Of a DNA stretch of 64,000 nt, positions 8,562-17,335 are shown piece after piece; the first letter of the stretch is position 1; each line of letters opens with the position of its first letter. The notes under the pieces are model-generated. The model saw only the letters and a list, made by a program, of their open reading frames with translations, was not told the origin of the DNA and made no database searches. Origin of the DNA: Flavobacteriales bacterium UBA1937 (GTDB taxonomy: Bacteria > Bacteroidota > Bacteroidia > Flavobacteriales > Weeksellaceae); contig DDFD01000015.1 of the NCBI GenBank assembly GCA_002337005.1, positions 102,116 to 166,115 on the forward strand. The letters run 5' to 3'. The position numbers were made by a program, and so were the translations under genes.

Positions 8562-10557
8562 TGTTTAATAGTTTTTTGTAATAATCTGGTGATATGGTAA
8601 AATAGTCGTCGTCTTCTTCAATCAATACATCATCCAGCGCTTCATAACAGGATTCATTAATTGAATCAATCACAGAGTTCATCATTTGGTTTTTACTTTT
8701 CAACGCTTCTTCCAATTCATTCCGTGGAATGCTGAAGCTGTTTTTTTCAAAAATTTCCAATACCTCTTTCTGAAGTTCTGAAAGGCGTAAATCTGAATTA
8801 AATCTTGATATGGCGGGTTCTGTATTATTATCGGTGGTTATATGAATCTGAACTTCTTCGGTTTCATTTTCTTCTACTGAATCCGATGTTTTTACTTCAT
8901 CCTCCAATTCGTCCTGAAGATATTCATTCAGAAGATTGACCGTTCCGGAATGCTGTTTCTGAACTTCTTGTATTGAATTTCTGTCAATAACAATTTTTTT
9001 TCGTTTCGGCTCATATACAGAAGCAACTCTCTTCAAGGCATTTTCCAGTTGCCTGTCTTTAATAAAATCATTCAGAATTTCTTCAAAATCTCTCAATTGT
9101 TCACCAGTTTTAAAAAGACTTTTCTGAATGGTCTTATTCATCTGCTTGTTATTAAACTTTGATGATTTCAAATCGGAATCTATGTAATAAACAAAAAGCT
9201 TAAGAGAACTTGGCTTGTCCAGCTTCGCCATAAACCTGGAAGCTTCATAAAAAATATTTTCTACCGAAGGATTTTTTATGTTTTCATCGGCTAGTCTGAT
9301 AATTTGATTTTCAAAGTCGGTTATATCCGTATAAGTTTGCGTTATTGTTTCAAATTTAGATTTCCAGCGGGTGGTATTGCTTTCGTTCAACAACTTTTCG
9401 GTTTCAGTATCAGGAGTAAGAATATTCTTCCGGTCATCAATGAAGAATACATCTAATTTTGAAATCACTTTTTCATAGTACGGTGTAAAAATTTCAGGTG
9501 AATTATAATTAAACTCTGCTGTCAGTTTCCTCTTATTTGAGTAGACCTCTCTGACATTGTTTTCGCTTAATTTAAGAATGTGTCCATAAATTTCACCTTT
9601 TACCGAATCAAAAGTATATTTATAATTCTGACTGCCTTTTCTGTACCTGTAATATTTTCTCACAATCAAATCAGACAATTCATCCATCAGGTTAACGAAT
9701 GAATTATCACTGGAAACATAATTGCTCTGAAGAAATTCCACAGCTCTCAAAAACTGTTTCAGGATTTCAGTTTTACAGAATTCAGCACTATTAAAAACAT
9801 TGGTTTGAAGCCAAATTCTGTTTAGGATTTCTTCTTGTTCAGTTGAAAGATTAAGCTTTTTCTTATATTTTTTGCCAAGTTTCCAGTAATCATAATCATA
9901 TTGCTGATTTTTTTCTCTGAAATGTTCTGCTTCGTCATCCATATTATATCCTTCAAGCTTCTGTAGCAGAAATGACACACCATATGATTTTGTTCGCGGG
10001 AAAGTATTTCCTAACATATCCAATTGATGTTCGATTTTTTTATAATCCTTATGAACCTCAAAATCATTTAATAAATCAAAAAGTAGAATAAAAGCATAGT
10101 TTGTATTTCCATTCAGAGACAAAACATTCCCCCTTAAAAATTCCGTTCTAAACTTGTCATAAAAGTTTCGCTGCTCTTGTGTTGCGTAGTTAATTTCATC
10201 ATAAGAGTAAACATACTGATGAGGCCAATAAGGAACAGAAGAATAAGATGATGACGAAGACGAAGATGGATACTCGGATGTAATCTTTATATTACTTATC
10301 AAAGTGCTCATCAAATCAGATACATCAATAATTGAATCATCTTTCATTTTAGATTCTACAGAATTTGTCTGGTTTTTAGGTTGGGTTGGGGTAACTTCGC
10401 TTCCTTTTTCGCTATACTTTTTTTGAGGCTGTACTTTTATAGGATTAGAACTTGTATTCTTAAAAGTCACTTTCTTTTTAGGTGTTTTCTTTTGGTTCTT
10501 GCTTATGGCAATGATAAAAAATAAAATTACCAGGATGATAAAAAAAGTCATATACAC
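8554..10557 (-). CDS. sngA: Membrane-anchored TerB_C-domain protein, SngA-like (Shango)
   Basis: The 667-residue product starts with a hydrophobic helix (about residues 4-18) followed by a Lys/Pro-rich linker, a serine run near residue 100, a long helical middle resembling TerB-N-associated regions, an acidic linker, and a C-terminal domain (about 595-667) beginning LSELQKEVLEIF, which fits TerB_C. The N-terminal helix implies membrane tethering, in line with ideas that Ter-type systems couple the membrane to DNA-acting enzymes. It is the first of three overlapping genes with the ATPase and helicase. The TerB_C call is by similarity in my reading and is less certain than the operon architecture. 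Confidence 0.65.
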   Translation of the reverse strand: MYMTFFIILVILFFIIAISKNQKKTPKKKVTFKNTSSNPIKVQPQKKYSEKGSEVTPTQPKNQTNSVESKMKDDSIIDVSDLMSTLISNIKITSEYPSSSSSSSYSSVPYWPHQYVYSYDEINYATQEQRNFYDKFRTEFLRGNVLSLNGNTNYAFILLFDLLNDFEVHKDYKKIEHQLDMLGNTFPRTKSYGVSFLLQKLEGYNMDDEAEHFREKNQQYDYDYWKLGKKYKKKLNLSTEQEEILNRIWLQTNVFNSAEFCKTEILKQFLRAVEFLQSNYVSSDNSFVNLMDELSDLIVRKYYRYRKGSQNYKYTFDSVKGEIYGHILKLSENNVREVYSNKRKLTAEFNYNSPEIFTPYYEKVISKLDVFFIDDRKNILTPDTETEKLLNESNTTRWKSKFETITQTYTDITDFENQIIRLADENIKNPSVENIFYEASRFMAKLDKPSSLKLFVYYIDSDLKSSKFNNKQMNKTIQKSLFKTGEQLRDFEEILNDFIKDRQLENALKRVASVYEPKRKKIVIDRNSIQEVQKQHSGTVNLLNEYLQDELEDEVKTSDSVEENETEEVQIHITTDNNTEPAISRFNSDLRLSELQKEVLEIFEKNSFSIPRNELEEALKSKNQMMNSVIDSINESCYEALDDVLIEEDDDYFTISPDYYKKLLNND

Positions 10558-10563
10558 CTAAGT

Positions 10564-11454
10564 TTAAATGGCGTCAAACACATCAAATTCGTGAACCAAA
10601 ACAATGGTATGTCCTGACTTTCTCAAGTCCAATGCTTTTTCTACTTTTCTACCATAGCAGGCATAGCTCCAGCAAGCATTGCTGGTATCGCCAATAATCA
10701 GATAATCTGTTTTCTTTGAAATAGAATTTACAGCGATGCCACCTTTCTCTTTAATGGCAGTCTGAAGTTCAGTTCTGGTCCCTCTGCTGAGAATCCCTGT
10801 GACACAGAATGTTTTGCTTTCAAAAATAATCTCAGGGTCAACTGCGCATATTCCGGAAATATTTATATCGGCCGTTGCTCTCTCAATTGATGCTTTTACC
10901 TCACTATTGCTAAGTTCAACGAATTGCTTGATAAATGCCATCAGTATTAATCTCTCGTCTTCATCAATCTTCTTATCAGAAACCACCGAAAGAACAAGAC
11001 TTCGTATTTCATCATAAGGATAATAGGAATTCAGATGTTCATTTTCTGAAAGCCATTCGTGAAGTTTAAAAATTTCTGCATCATTGAGTTCTCCATCAGA
11101 TAAAATTCCGTGAAAGATTCCTTGTAATTGTTGTAAGTCCGAAGTTATACCATTGTAATAAATGCTGTCGTGTTCATATTTTTGGCAAAGCCAATAAAGG
11201 TCTTCGATAGCTTCCTTTGGTGGAATACCATTAGACACCGTATTATCAATCAGTGACATAAATTCCCGAAAAGGGTTTTTGTTCACTAAATAATGGTGTT
11301 CTCTTGCCCATAACTGCAATTCTTTCATTTCATAAGAGTCTATTTTATCATCGGAAATAATTCCTAATAAAATGCCTTTGAGGGAATTGATTGCCTTATC
11401 AGCCCTTGCTTTAACGGTCACGATTTGCTGTTCTGAGTTTTCAAAGTTTGCCAT
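10564..11454 (-). CDS. TerB-like repeat protein with C-terminal BRCT domain
   Basis: The 296-residue protein has three related helical segments, each with a GIxxDxxIxxxE-type core (about residues 27-55, 112-141 and 152-180), reminiscent of TerB acidic metal-binding motifs. A BRCT domain follows from about 211 to the end: FCVTG, then TDYLIIGD. BRCT domains of the DNA-ligase type bind DNA ends or nicks. The stop lies about 6 bp before the SngA-like gene, so this is the first gene of the operon. As I recall it, Shango has three genes, so this would be an extra component, perhaps sensing DNA damage. The role is inferred. Confidence 0.65.
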   Translation of the reverse strand: MANFENSEQQIVTVKARADKAINSLKGILLGIISDDKIDSYEMKELQLWAREHHYLVNKNPFREFMSLIDNTVSNGIPPKEAIEDLYWLCQKYEHDSIYYNGITSDLQQLQGIFHGILSDGELNDAEIFKLHEWLSENEHLNSYYPYDEIRSLVLSVVSDKKIDEDERLILMAFIKQFVELSNSEVKASIERATADINISGICAVDPEIIFESKTFCVTGILSRGTRTELQTAIKEKGGIAVNSISKKTDYLIIGDTSNACWSYACYGRKVEKALDLRKSGHTIVLVHEFDVFDAI

Positions 11455-11714
11455 AGTTTTTATATTTCTGTTCCATATTCAAGATTACAGTCTTTGAAAC
11501 CCCACAAAATTAAATTATTAACGCTACTAAATTTTACGGATTTCCATAATTACTATTAAAATAAATTTAAAACTCTATAAAATTAATTAAAATTCTAATT
11601 TAAATATAAATTTTCTAAATGAAATTTCACAGTTTTACGAAATATTAGTTTCATTCATCTAAATTTTATAAAAAGACAATTAAAGGTTAAACTGTTTTAT
11701 AAAAACCTATATCC

Positions 11715-12035
11715 TTATCTCTTCTTACGAACAAACTTCAACTCCCCACCAAAATCCAGCATCACCACCTGACTCCCCTGAAAAGGATTATACGACGGCT
11801 GATAATCAATATAGCCCGAATAATGGAGATTCTTCAGGCATTTGTGATAAGTGGCTTTTGAACGGATTTTACTGATACGCATCACCTCGTCGCGGGAAAT
11901 ACTGATCGGATTTCGGAAACGGCTGAAATTCCAGAACTGGAATAGAGCTAAATAGAGGCTGATGTGTGATGGATTAAGCGTATTATCTTGAGCCACCTTT
12001 TCATAGAAAGCTGTGAGGTGTTTTATATAATTCAT
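11715..12035 (-). CDS. Small winged-helix-like protein of Bacteroidota mobile elements
   Basis: This 106-residue basic protein has the pattern SRDEVMRISKIRSKATYHKC, then LHYSGYIDYQPS, which resembles a winged helix with a recognition helix followed by a wing. Short proteins of this kind commonly occur in Bacteroidota mobile elements next to a small helix-turn-helix excisionase. Here that neighbour survives only as a pseudogene 22 bp upstream. A role in replication or excision control is inferred from context, not shown by a motif. Confidence 0.6.
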   Translation of the reverse strand: MNYIKHLTAFYEKVAQDNTLNPSHISLYLALFQFWNFSRFRNPISISRDEVMRISKIRSKATYHKCLKNLHYSGYIDYQPSYNPFQGSQVVMLDFGGELKFVRKKR

Positions 12036-12057
12036 AATTTGGTTTCGGTGTTGTGAA

Positions 12058-12321
12058 CTACCATTGCTTCTTATTCAGCATTTTTTCGATGTCTTTGTAA
12101 TTGTAATATAGTGTTCCTCAGACACGGGTATAAGATAAAGTTTCATTGATACGAAGGTTTTGTAATGTTCCAAAGGAAATTTTCAAGAGTTCTTTGACCT
12201 CTGACGAAGGAAGTCATAATTTCTGTTCGGAAACCTTGATATTAAATAGATTTTTAATGTCTTCAAGTAATTCGGTTTTGAATTCCTGAAGGTCTTCTTT
12301 TGTGATGAGGTTTATTATCAT
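12058..12321 (-). pseudogene. Excisionase-type HTH gene with two in-frame TGA codons
   Basis: An 88-codon frame begins with ATG at 12321 and ends with TAG at 12058. It is interrupted by TGA at codon 36 (12214-12216) and TGA at codon 68 (12118-12120), with no frameshift. The conceptual product contains SSEVKELLKISFGTLQNLR and LYYNYKDIEKML, the helix-turn-helix core of MerR/excisionase-like proteins of Bacteroidota elements. The first TGA is at a usual Trp position, the second probably at a Gly. Each needs a single base change. The gene should be non-functional unless TGA is read through. Confidence 0.75.
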
Positions 12322-12554
12322 AGTTACTTCATTTTTGTTTTTTTTTGATTAAAATTTCTGCTACAAAGTTGAAACATCAAAACCGTGAAAACAATAGTAA
12401 CAAAGGGACTTGGGCTAAATAAGAACAATCTGGATGAATCTGAAATCATCGGAGATTAAAAAAGAATATTTTGGGCTATTTTAGAATCTTTAACCCGATT
12501 TGTAGAGAAAAGAAAAACTAAGTTCCGAAGTTTTTCCCCCTTTTTGCAAAAAAG

Positions 12555-12615
12555 GCAAGAGGGTCTTTGTATATGGAAATTTGCTAAAATTTGTATATAC
12601 AAAGACACATCTTGC
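12555..12615. repeat. Long imperfect inverted repeat, oriT/ori-like
   Basis: GCAAGAGGGTCTTTGTATAT at 12555-12574 is mirrored by the complement of 12595-12615, which reads GCAAGATGTGTCTTTGTATA on the minus strand. A 20-base spacer separates the arms. A GC-rich arm end next to an AT-rich stem is common at nick or replication sites of Bacteroidota mobilisable elements. No relaxase gene remains nearby. Confidence 0.45.
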
Positions 12616-12716
12616 TCTTCAAAACGACCATACTTTTCAGAGCTCTGAAAAAATAATGTAACCTATTGATTATAAACAATTTTCTAATTAATTACTTTAG
12701 AAACAAAAAAAAATTT

Positions 12717-12890
12717 AACCTGTATCTCTTTTGAGCAGGTTGTAAAATGAAGTTGTAGTTAGTTTGAGCAGGTTTTACAATTAAGCTGTAATTAATTTGC
12801 GCAGGTTTAGAAATACAACCTGTATTCCTTTTAAGCAGGTTTAGAAATATAACCTATAGCTATTTTGCACAGTGTTTGGAAATATTTTTT
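12717..12890. repeat. Five iteron-like repeats with ~33-bp period
   Basis: The word GCAGGTT (or close variants) recurs at 12735, 12768, 12801, 12835 and 12867, with spacings of 33, 33, 34 and 32 bp. Each unit starts with an AACCTGTA-like word, so every unit is itself an interrupted palindrome (AACCTG...CAGGTT). A regular period of about three helical turns suggests cooperative protein binding, as at iteron origins or excisionase/regulator sites. Confidence 0.65.
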
Positions 12891-13333
12891 GATTTCTGTA
12901 TTTTGTTTGGGGGAGCAAAATAGAATTCATTACTGGTATTCATATACAAATAAACATTTAAAATCTTTGCTTAGGGAATATTATTTCTATGTATTTTTAG
13001 ATATTCCCAAGGTGACAGAGTATTACTATTCTGCTACAAACCCAATTTTTGAGATTTTGCCCCCTATTCCATTTTTCCTAAAGATTTGTATTAAGAAAAA
13101 TAGAAGAAGAAAAGAAAAATAATACAAAACTGAATCATATAAATGATTTTGGAGTGGTATCATGTATTGGCTGGAGTATTGCATAGGTTATGTCTTTCGT
13201 CCCGAATGTAGTTGAACAAATACCAAACTCGTTGGAATGATGCAGGTCATCAGTCATTGGTTTTTGATAAGATCTTTTTAAAATAAATAAACTATTTTTA
13301 CGAGTAATTACATTAAAAAATATTACTATAAAA

Positions 13334-13909
13334 ATGATAGATTTATATAAATATTTAAATTCTATTTCTCCAATCTACGATATAACTTGGAATAATATTC
13401 GCGAATTATTTGTCGAGACCTCTTTAAAAAAAAATGAATATTTCATTAAAGATAATGAGATTGCAAAAAAAATAGGTTTTTTGAAAAATGGAGTTATAAG
13501 AGCTTTTTATAGAAATAATTTTGGAATCGAATATAATAAACATTTTTTTACTTCAGGCAATTTAGTAGCAGGATATTCATCATTAATAAATAAAGAACCT
13601 AATAAAATAAATCAACAGGCTCTTACAGATTGTCAATTATTTATTGCAGACTATAAAGATATAGTAAATCTTTATGAAAAACATCATGATTTTGAACGCT
13701 TTGGCAGAAAAATGGCCGAGTTATTTTTTGTAAATAAAGAGAAGCGTGAAGTTGATATTGTTATGCTAAATGCAGATGAGCGATATCTTATTTTCCAAAA
13801 TGAATTTCCTGAACTGGAACAACTTATCCCGCAATATCATATTGCATCATATTTAGGAATAACCCCAACACAACTCAGTCGTATCAGAAGAGCATTTTAT
13901 AAAAAATAA
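13334..13909 (+). CDS. Crp/Fnr family transcriptional regulator
   Basis: The 191-residue protein has an N-terminal cyclic-nucleotide-binding-like beta barrel (about 20-120; FIKDNEIAKKIGFLKNGVIR is typical) and a shortened C-terminal helix-turn-helix ending in IASYLGITPTQLSRIRR. Conserved cAMP-binding residues are not evident, as is usual in Bacteroidota members. It is 71 bp upstream of the DJ-1 gene on the same strand and may regulate the following DJ-1/SDR pair. Codon use is strongly AT-rich. Confidence 0.85.
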   Translation: MIDLYKYLNSISPIYDITWNNIRELFVETSLKKNEYFIKDNEIAKKIGFLKNGVIRAFYRNNFGIEYNKHFFTSGNLVAGYSSLINKEPNKINQQALTDCQLFIADYKDIVNLYEKHHDFERFGRKMAELFFVNKEKREVDIVMLNADERYLIFQNEFPELEQLIPQYHIASYLGITPTQLSRIRRAFYKK

Positions 13910-13980
13910 TTTCTTTACATATGTAAATGCTTATGCAAATAGATTAAATTTTCTTTGTATCTAATTTTAAAATTTAGATA

Positions 13981-14781
13981 ATGACAAAAAAAATTAATTT
14001 GACTTTATTCTTGGTATTATTGTCAGTTACTGCCGTCGCACAAAAAAAGATATTGTTTGTAATGAGTGCTGCTAAAGAATTGCAACTCAAAAATGGAAAA
14101 GTTTATAAAGAAACTGGAGTTTTTTTGAATGAATTTTTTATGACTTATAAAAATATTTCTCAATTAGGCTATGAGATTGATTTTGCAACACCAAATGGTG
14201 TAAAATCATCTATTGACAAAGAAAGCTTAAATAAAAAATATTGGAAAAATAAACCTGATCTTTTACTTGAAGCCCAATTATTTGTTCGTGACAACGAAAA
14301 ATTTAATAAACCTGAAACACTTGAATATGCTTTAGAAAATGTAACTCAATATTCTGGAATTATAATTCCAGGAGGACAAGGTTTAATGGTAGATTTGATA
14401 AACGATTGGAAAATTCCGGAATTATTAAAAACAAATTTTAAGAATAAGAAAGTAATTGGTTTGATTTGCCACGCTCCGGCATTGATACTCTCTATTCCTA
14501 AAGAAGAAAATCCCTTTATCGGTTATAAAGTTAACTCTGTAACAGGATTGGAAGAACTTTTTATTGAAAATTTTGTAATGAAGGGCAAACCTGAAAATAG
14601 GAAAATAGCCCAACAACTAAAAAAAATGGGTTTGAAGCATAAAAAAGGAAGCCCGGCAGCGAATTTTGCAATTCGAGACAGAGAACTTATAACAAGCCAA
14701 AATCCGTATTCTAATCAGGCATTTATAAAATTATATTCGGAGGCATTGAAAGAATATGAATTAAAAAATACTTTGAAATAG
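13981..14781 (+). CDS. Exported DJ-1/PfpI family protein (type 1 glutamine amidotransferase-like)
   Basis: This 266-residue protein has an N-terminal signal peptide (cleavage near VAQ, residue 20) followed by a DJ-1/Hsp31 fold. The nucleophile elbow is GLICHAPAL with the conserved cysteine, and an acidic residue sits in the ETGVFLNE region, as in the Hsp31-like subgroup. Members act as glyoxalases, chaperones or amidases; which applies is unknown. The export signal is unusual for glyoxalase III types. It ends 5 bp before an SDR gene, so the two form an operon. Confidence 0.8.
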   Translation: MTKKINLTLFLVLLSVTAVAQKKILFVMSAAKELQLKNGKVYKETGVFLNEFFMTYKNISQLGYEIDFATPNGVKSSIDKESLNKKYWKNKPDLLLEAQLFVRDNEKFNKPETLEYALENVTQYSGIIIPGGQGLMVDLINDWKIPELLKTNFKNKKVIGLICHAPALILSIPKEENPFIGYKVNSVTGLEELFIENFVMKGKPENRKIAQQLKKMGLKHKKGSPAANFAIRDRELITSQNPYSNQAFIKLYSEALKEYELKNTLK

Positions 14782-14786
14782 AACCT

Positions 14787-15524
14787 ATGAAATTATCTAA
14801 CAATACTATTTTAATAACAGGCGGAACTTCAGGAATTGGTTTTGAAATGGTTCAGCAATTTTATAATCTTGATAATAAGTTAATTGTTACTTCCAGTAAT
14901 CAACATAATCTGGACAAACTTAAAATTCAATTCCCTAAAATTGAAACAATAGTTTGTAATTTGGCTAATTTTTCATCAGTTCTATACTTTATAAACGAAT
15001 GTTCAACTCGTTATAATGATATAAATATTGTGATCAATAATGCAGGTATTCAACATAACTACGATTGGATAGAAGAGAAAGATGGCTATAAAAAAATAGA
15101 CGATGAAATTAGAATAAACCTAATAAGTCCCTTCCAGATTATCTATGGTTTACTTCCAATATTAATATCAAAAAAAAATTCTGCAATTGTAAATATATCA
15201 TCTGGTCTTGCATTTGCACCAAAAAAATCTGCTCCTATTTATTGTTCCACAAAAGCGGCTGTCCATAATGGAACGAGGGCACTTCGTTATCAACTTGAAA
15301 ATACAAATATTAAAGTTTTTGAAATAATTCCGCCATTGGTTGATACTAAAATGACAACAGGAAGAGGACAAGGGAAAATTTCAACTAAGCAACTTGTAGA
15401 TGAGTTTCTTGATAATTTTAAGAAAGACAAACTTGAAAGTAGCATTGATAAAGTAAAAATTTTGAGGATCATACAAAGGTTATTCCCTAAATTAGCGGAT
15501 AAAATTATGAAGAATAGAGGGTAA
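14787..15524 (+). CDS. SDR family oxidoreductase (DltE-like)
   Basis: The 245-residue classical short-chain dehydrogenase has a TGGTSGIG nucleotide-binding motif near residue 11, an NNAG motif, a catalytic serine in NISSG and the YCSTKAA motif supplying Tyr and Lys. The set resembles DltE-like NAD(P)-dependent reductases. The gene follows the DJ-1 gene by 5 bp and precedes an AraC regulator by 28 bp. The substrate cannot be predicted. Confidence 0.85.
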   Translation: MKLSNNTILITGGTSGIGFEMVQQFYNLDNKLIVTSSNQHNLDKLKIQFPKIETIVCNLANFSSVLYFINECSTRYNDINIVINNAGIQHNYDWIEEKDGYKKIDDEIRINLISPFQIIYGLLPILISKKNSAIVNISSGLAFAPKKSAPIYCSTKAAVHNGTRALRYQLENTNIKVFEIIPPLVDTKMTTGRGQGKISTKQLVDEFLDNFKKDKLESSIDKVKILRIIQRLFPKLADKIMKNRG

Positions 15525-15552
15525 TAATCAACTAATATCTAAATAACTTTTA

Positions 15553-16404
15553 ATGAACAAAATCCCTGTAAGACAAATTGAAGAGCCTGATTTTTCCGAT
15601 AGTTTTACTATTAAGGACATTGGTGCTTTGCTTTCGGGGAAAGATATGGTTCAGGAATTGCATAGGCACAATTTCTTTTTTGTGTTGGTTTTGAAAAAAG
15701 GAATCGGAATACATACGATAGATTTTATTTCCCACCCTGTTAATGATTATTCCGTCTTCTTTATGCAGCCCGGACAAGTACATCAATTGACGTTGAAAAA
15801 CGGAAGCACAGGTTATTTGCTTCAGTTTAATGCCGATTTTTATTTACCCCGTGAGCAATCCGCTATTCAAATATTCCGAAAGGTAAGCACTAAGAATTAT
15901 TGCCCGCTTAATGCTGAAAGAATAAAAAAATTAATTTCCATTTTGGATTATATTTTTCAGGAATACAACGAAAAGCAGGAACGATACAAGGATATAATTA
16001 AAGCGAATCTGGAAATTTTCTTCATTGAGTTGGTCAGACAAAGCAAAACTCCTGAAAGCCTGTCAAAAAATCAAAATTCTTATGCTCAGGAGCGGCTTGA
16101 AGAACTTTTAGAGTTATTGAGAAAGCATATTACCAACATTAAACAAGTCACACAATATGCAGATATGTTGCATCTTACAACTTATCAGTTAAATGCCATC
16201 ACAAAAGAAACATTAGGAAAAACGGGTTCGCAGCTCATCAATGAACAAATCCTTCTCGAAGCCAAAAGGCAGCTCCTTGCCACATCCAATCAGGTCAATC
16301 AGATTGCTTACGATTTGGGTTACGAAGACGTATCTTACTTTATCCGCTTCTTCAAAAAACATACAGGGAATTCTCCGGAAATATTCAGGCAAAACTTTAA
16401 ATAA
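15553..16404 (+). CDS. AraC family transcriptional regulator with N-terminal cupin
   Basis: This 283-residue protein has an N-terminal cupin-like sensing domain (about 15-140; ELHRHNFFFVLVL and FFMQPGQVHQL) and a C-terminal AraC helix-turn-helix pair (about 185-283). The second motif reads VNQIAYDLGYEDVSYFIRFFKKHTG. It probably controls the DJ-1/SDR genes upstream or the VOC/MarR pair downstream. The last ~75 bp of the gene are repeated at 17395-17469, which marks a past duplication or insertion event. Confidence 0.9.
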   Translation: MNKIPVRQIEEPDFSDSFTIKDIGALLSGKDMVQELHRHNFFFVLVLKKGIGIHTIDFISHPVNDYSVFFMQPGQVHQLTLKNGSTGYLLQFNADFYLPREQSAIQIFRKVSTKNYCPLNAERIKKLISILDYIFQEYNEKQERYKDIIKANLEIFFIELVRQSKTPESLSKNQNSYAQERLEELLELLRKHITNIKQVTQYADMLHLTTYQLNAITKETLGKTGSQLINEQILLEAKRQLLATSNQVNQIAYDLGYEDVSYFIRFFKKHTGNSPEIFRQNFK

Positions 16405-16416
16405 GTACTGTTTAAC
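16342..16416 (+). repeat. Direct repeat copy 1: end of AraC gene
   Basis: This 75-bp stretch, running from the final HTH helix to just past the stop codon, recurs with about 10 mismatches at 17395-17469. The two copies flank the VOC-MarR gene pair. Confidence 0.75.
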
Positions 16417-16469
16417 AGTCAAAAAACAAGAAAAATTAAAAATTGTTTTCATATTGTTGTCGAATATAC

Positions 16470-16477
16470 TATATTTG
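16470..16477 (+). promoter_or_regulatory. Flavobacterial -7 box upstream of VOC gene
   Basis: TATATTTG fits TAnnTTTG, with a TTTT-like element about 20 bp upstream. It lies 22 bp before the VOC start codon, so the pair has its own promoter. Confidence 0.5.
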
Positions 16478-16498
16478 CAGCAACAAAATTTTCAAACA

Positions 16499-16864
16499 AT
16501 GAGACGATTAGAATTTGCATCTCTACAAGTAAGAGATTTGGAAGTTTCAAAAGACTTCTACACCAATAAATTAGGATTTGAAGTATCCGAAATGTCAAAC
16601 CCTTATGCCTGCGTTTTCAAATACAACAAAGGCGAAGCAAGTTTTGCAATAAGAACGCCTATGAGCAATATAGACGACAAAGAATTGGGTATTGGTGTTC
16701 AACTTTGGTTTGCTATTGACCGTACGATTGAAGACTTGCAGACAGACCTGACCGCTAAAAAAATTGCCATTTTAGGCACAATCAACACCACACCATTTGG
16801 AAAAACGCTGATAGTGAAGGACCCTGACGGTTATACTCTGACTTTTTTACAACCACACGCTTAA
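16499..16864 (+). CDS. VOC family protein (glyoxalase/bleomycin-resistance fold)
   Basis: This 121-residue protein starts at the ATG just after a TATATTTG box, because a longer frame would overlap the AraC gene. It has the paired beta-alpha-beta-beta-beta modules of the VOC superfamily: FASLQVRDLEVSKDFYTNKLGF at the N-terminus and FGKTLIVKDPDGYTLTF at the C-terminus. Metal-binding positions are only partly conserved, so it may bind a ligand rather than catalyse. The stop is one base before the MarR start region, so they form a tight operon, often an aromatic-compound or drug-response pair. Confidence 0.8.
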   Translation: MRRLEFASLQVRDLEVSKDFYTNKLGFEVSEMSNPYACVFKYNKGEASFAIRTPMSNIDDKELGIGVQLWFAIDRTIEDLQTDLTAKKIAILGTINTTPFGKTLIVKDPDGYTLTFLQPHA

Positions 16865-16865
16865 A

Positions 16866-17324
16866 ATGAAGGACATTGAATTTAAGTTTAAAAGACCAAA
16901 CGAGAGTCCCGGTTATTTACTTGGACAATTAACTATGTTGTGGCAACGTAAACTAAAAAAAGTTTTAGACCCTTTAAACCTTACACAAACACAGTTTGTT
17001 TTGTTAGCTGCATTAGGTTGGCTTTCAAAAACGAATAAGGTTGTTACACAGATAGACATTGCCAATCAGAGTAATTCCGATAGGATGATGGTGTCAAAAG
17101 TATTGCGAACTTTGCAAGACAAGAAATTTATCAGCAGGCAAGAACACCAAACCGATACAAGAGCCAAAGTAATTAAAATGACAAATGAAGGTGCGGAAGT
17201 TCTTCAAAAAGCATTGACAGCGGTTGAAAATGCCGATATAGATTTCTTTTCTGTTTTAGGTAACAAATTATCTTCATTTAATCAGAATATGATAGACTTA
17301 ACCGAACAAAATAAAGATGAGTAA
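16866..17324 (+). CDS. MarR family transcriptional regulator
   Basis: The 152-residue protein has a MarR winged helix: LTQTQFVLLAALGWL, recognition helix SNSDRMMVSKVLRTL, and wing DTRAKVIKMT. It is co-transcribed with the VOC gene and probably represses the pair, with release by a small ligand. A strong hairpin follows the stop codon. Confidence 0.85.
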   Translation: MKDIEFKFKRPNESPGYLLGQLTMLWQRKLKKVLDPLNLTQTQFVLLAALGWLSKTNKVVTQIDIANQSNSDRMMVSKVLRTLQDKKFISRQEHQTDTRAKVIKMTNEGAEVLQKALTAVENADIDFFSVLGNKLSSFNQNMIDLTEQNKDE

Positions 17325-17335
17325 AAGCTCTTAGC

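Larger units (their letters stand above)
12322..13333. other. 1-kb non-coding region, relic of a mobilisation or replication origin
   Basis: No convincing gene is present. An 85-codon plus-strand frame at 12865-13122 looks like random AT-rich translation. The region holds a long inverted repeat (12555-12615) and five 33-bp repeats (12717-12890). The final 440 bp show nothing I can assign beyond the upstream region of the Crp-type gene. Confidence 0.6.

Noticed and set aside
12058..12321. Recoded TGA (Trp) in the excisionase-like gene
   Set aside because: The second TGA falls at a probable Gly position, and other genes end normally in TGA, so plain nonsense mutations are simpler.
12865..13122. 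85-codon plus-strand open frame in the non-coding region
   Set aside because: No motif, no signal, unusual composition and partly within the iteron-like repeats.
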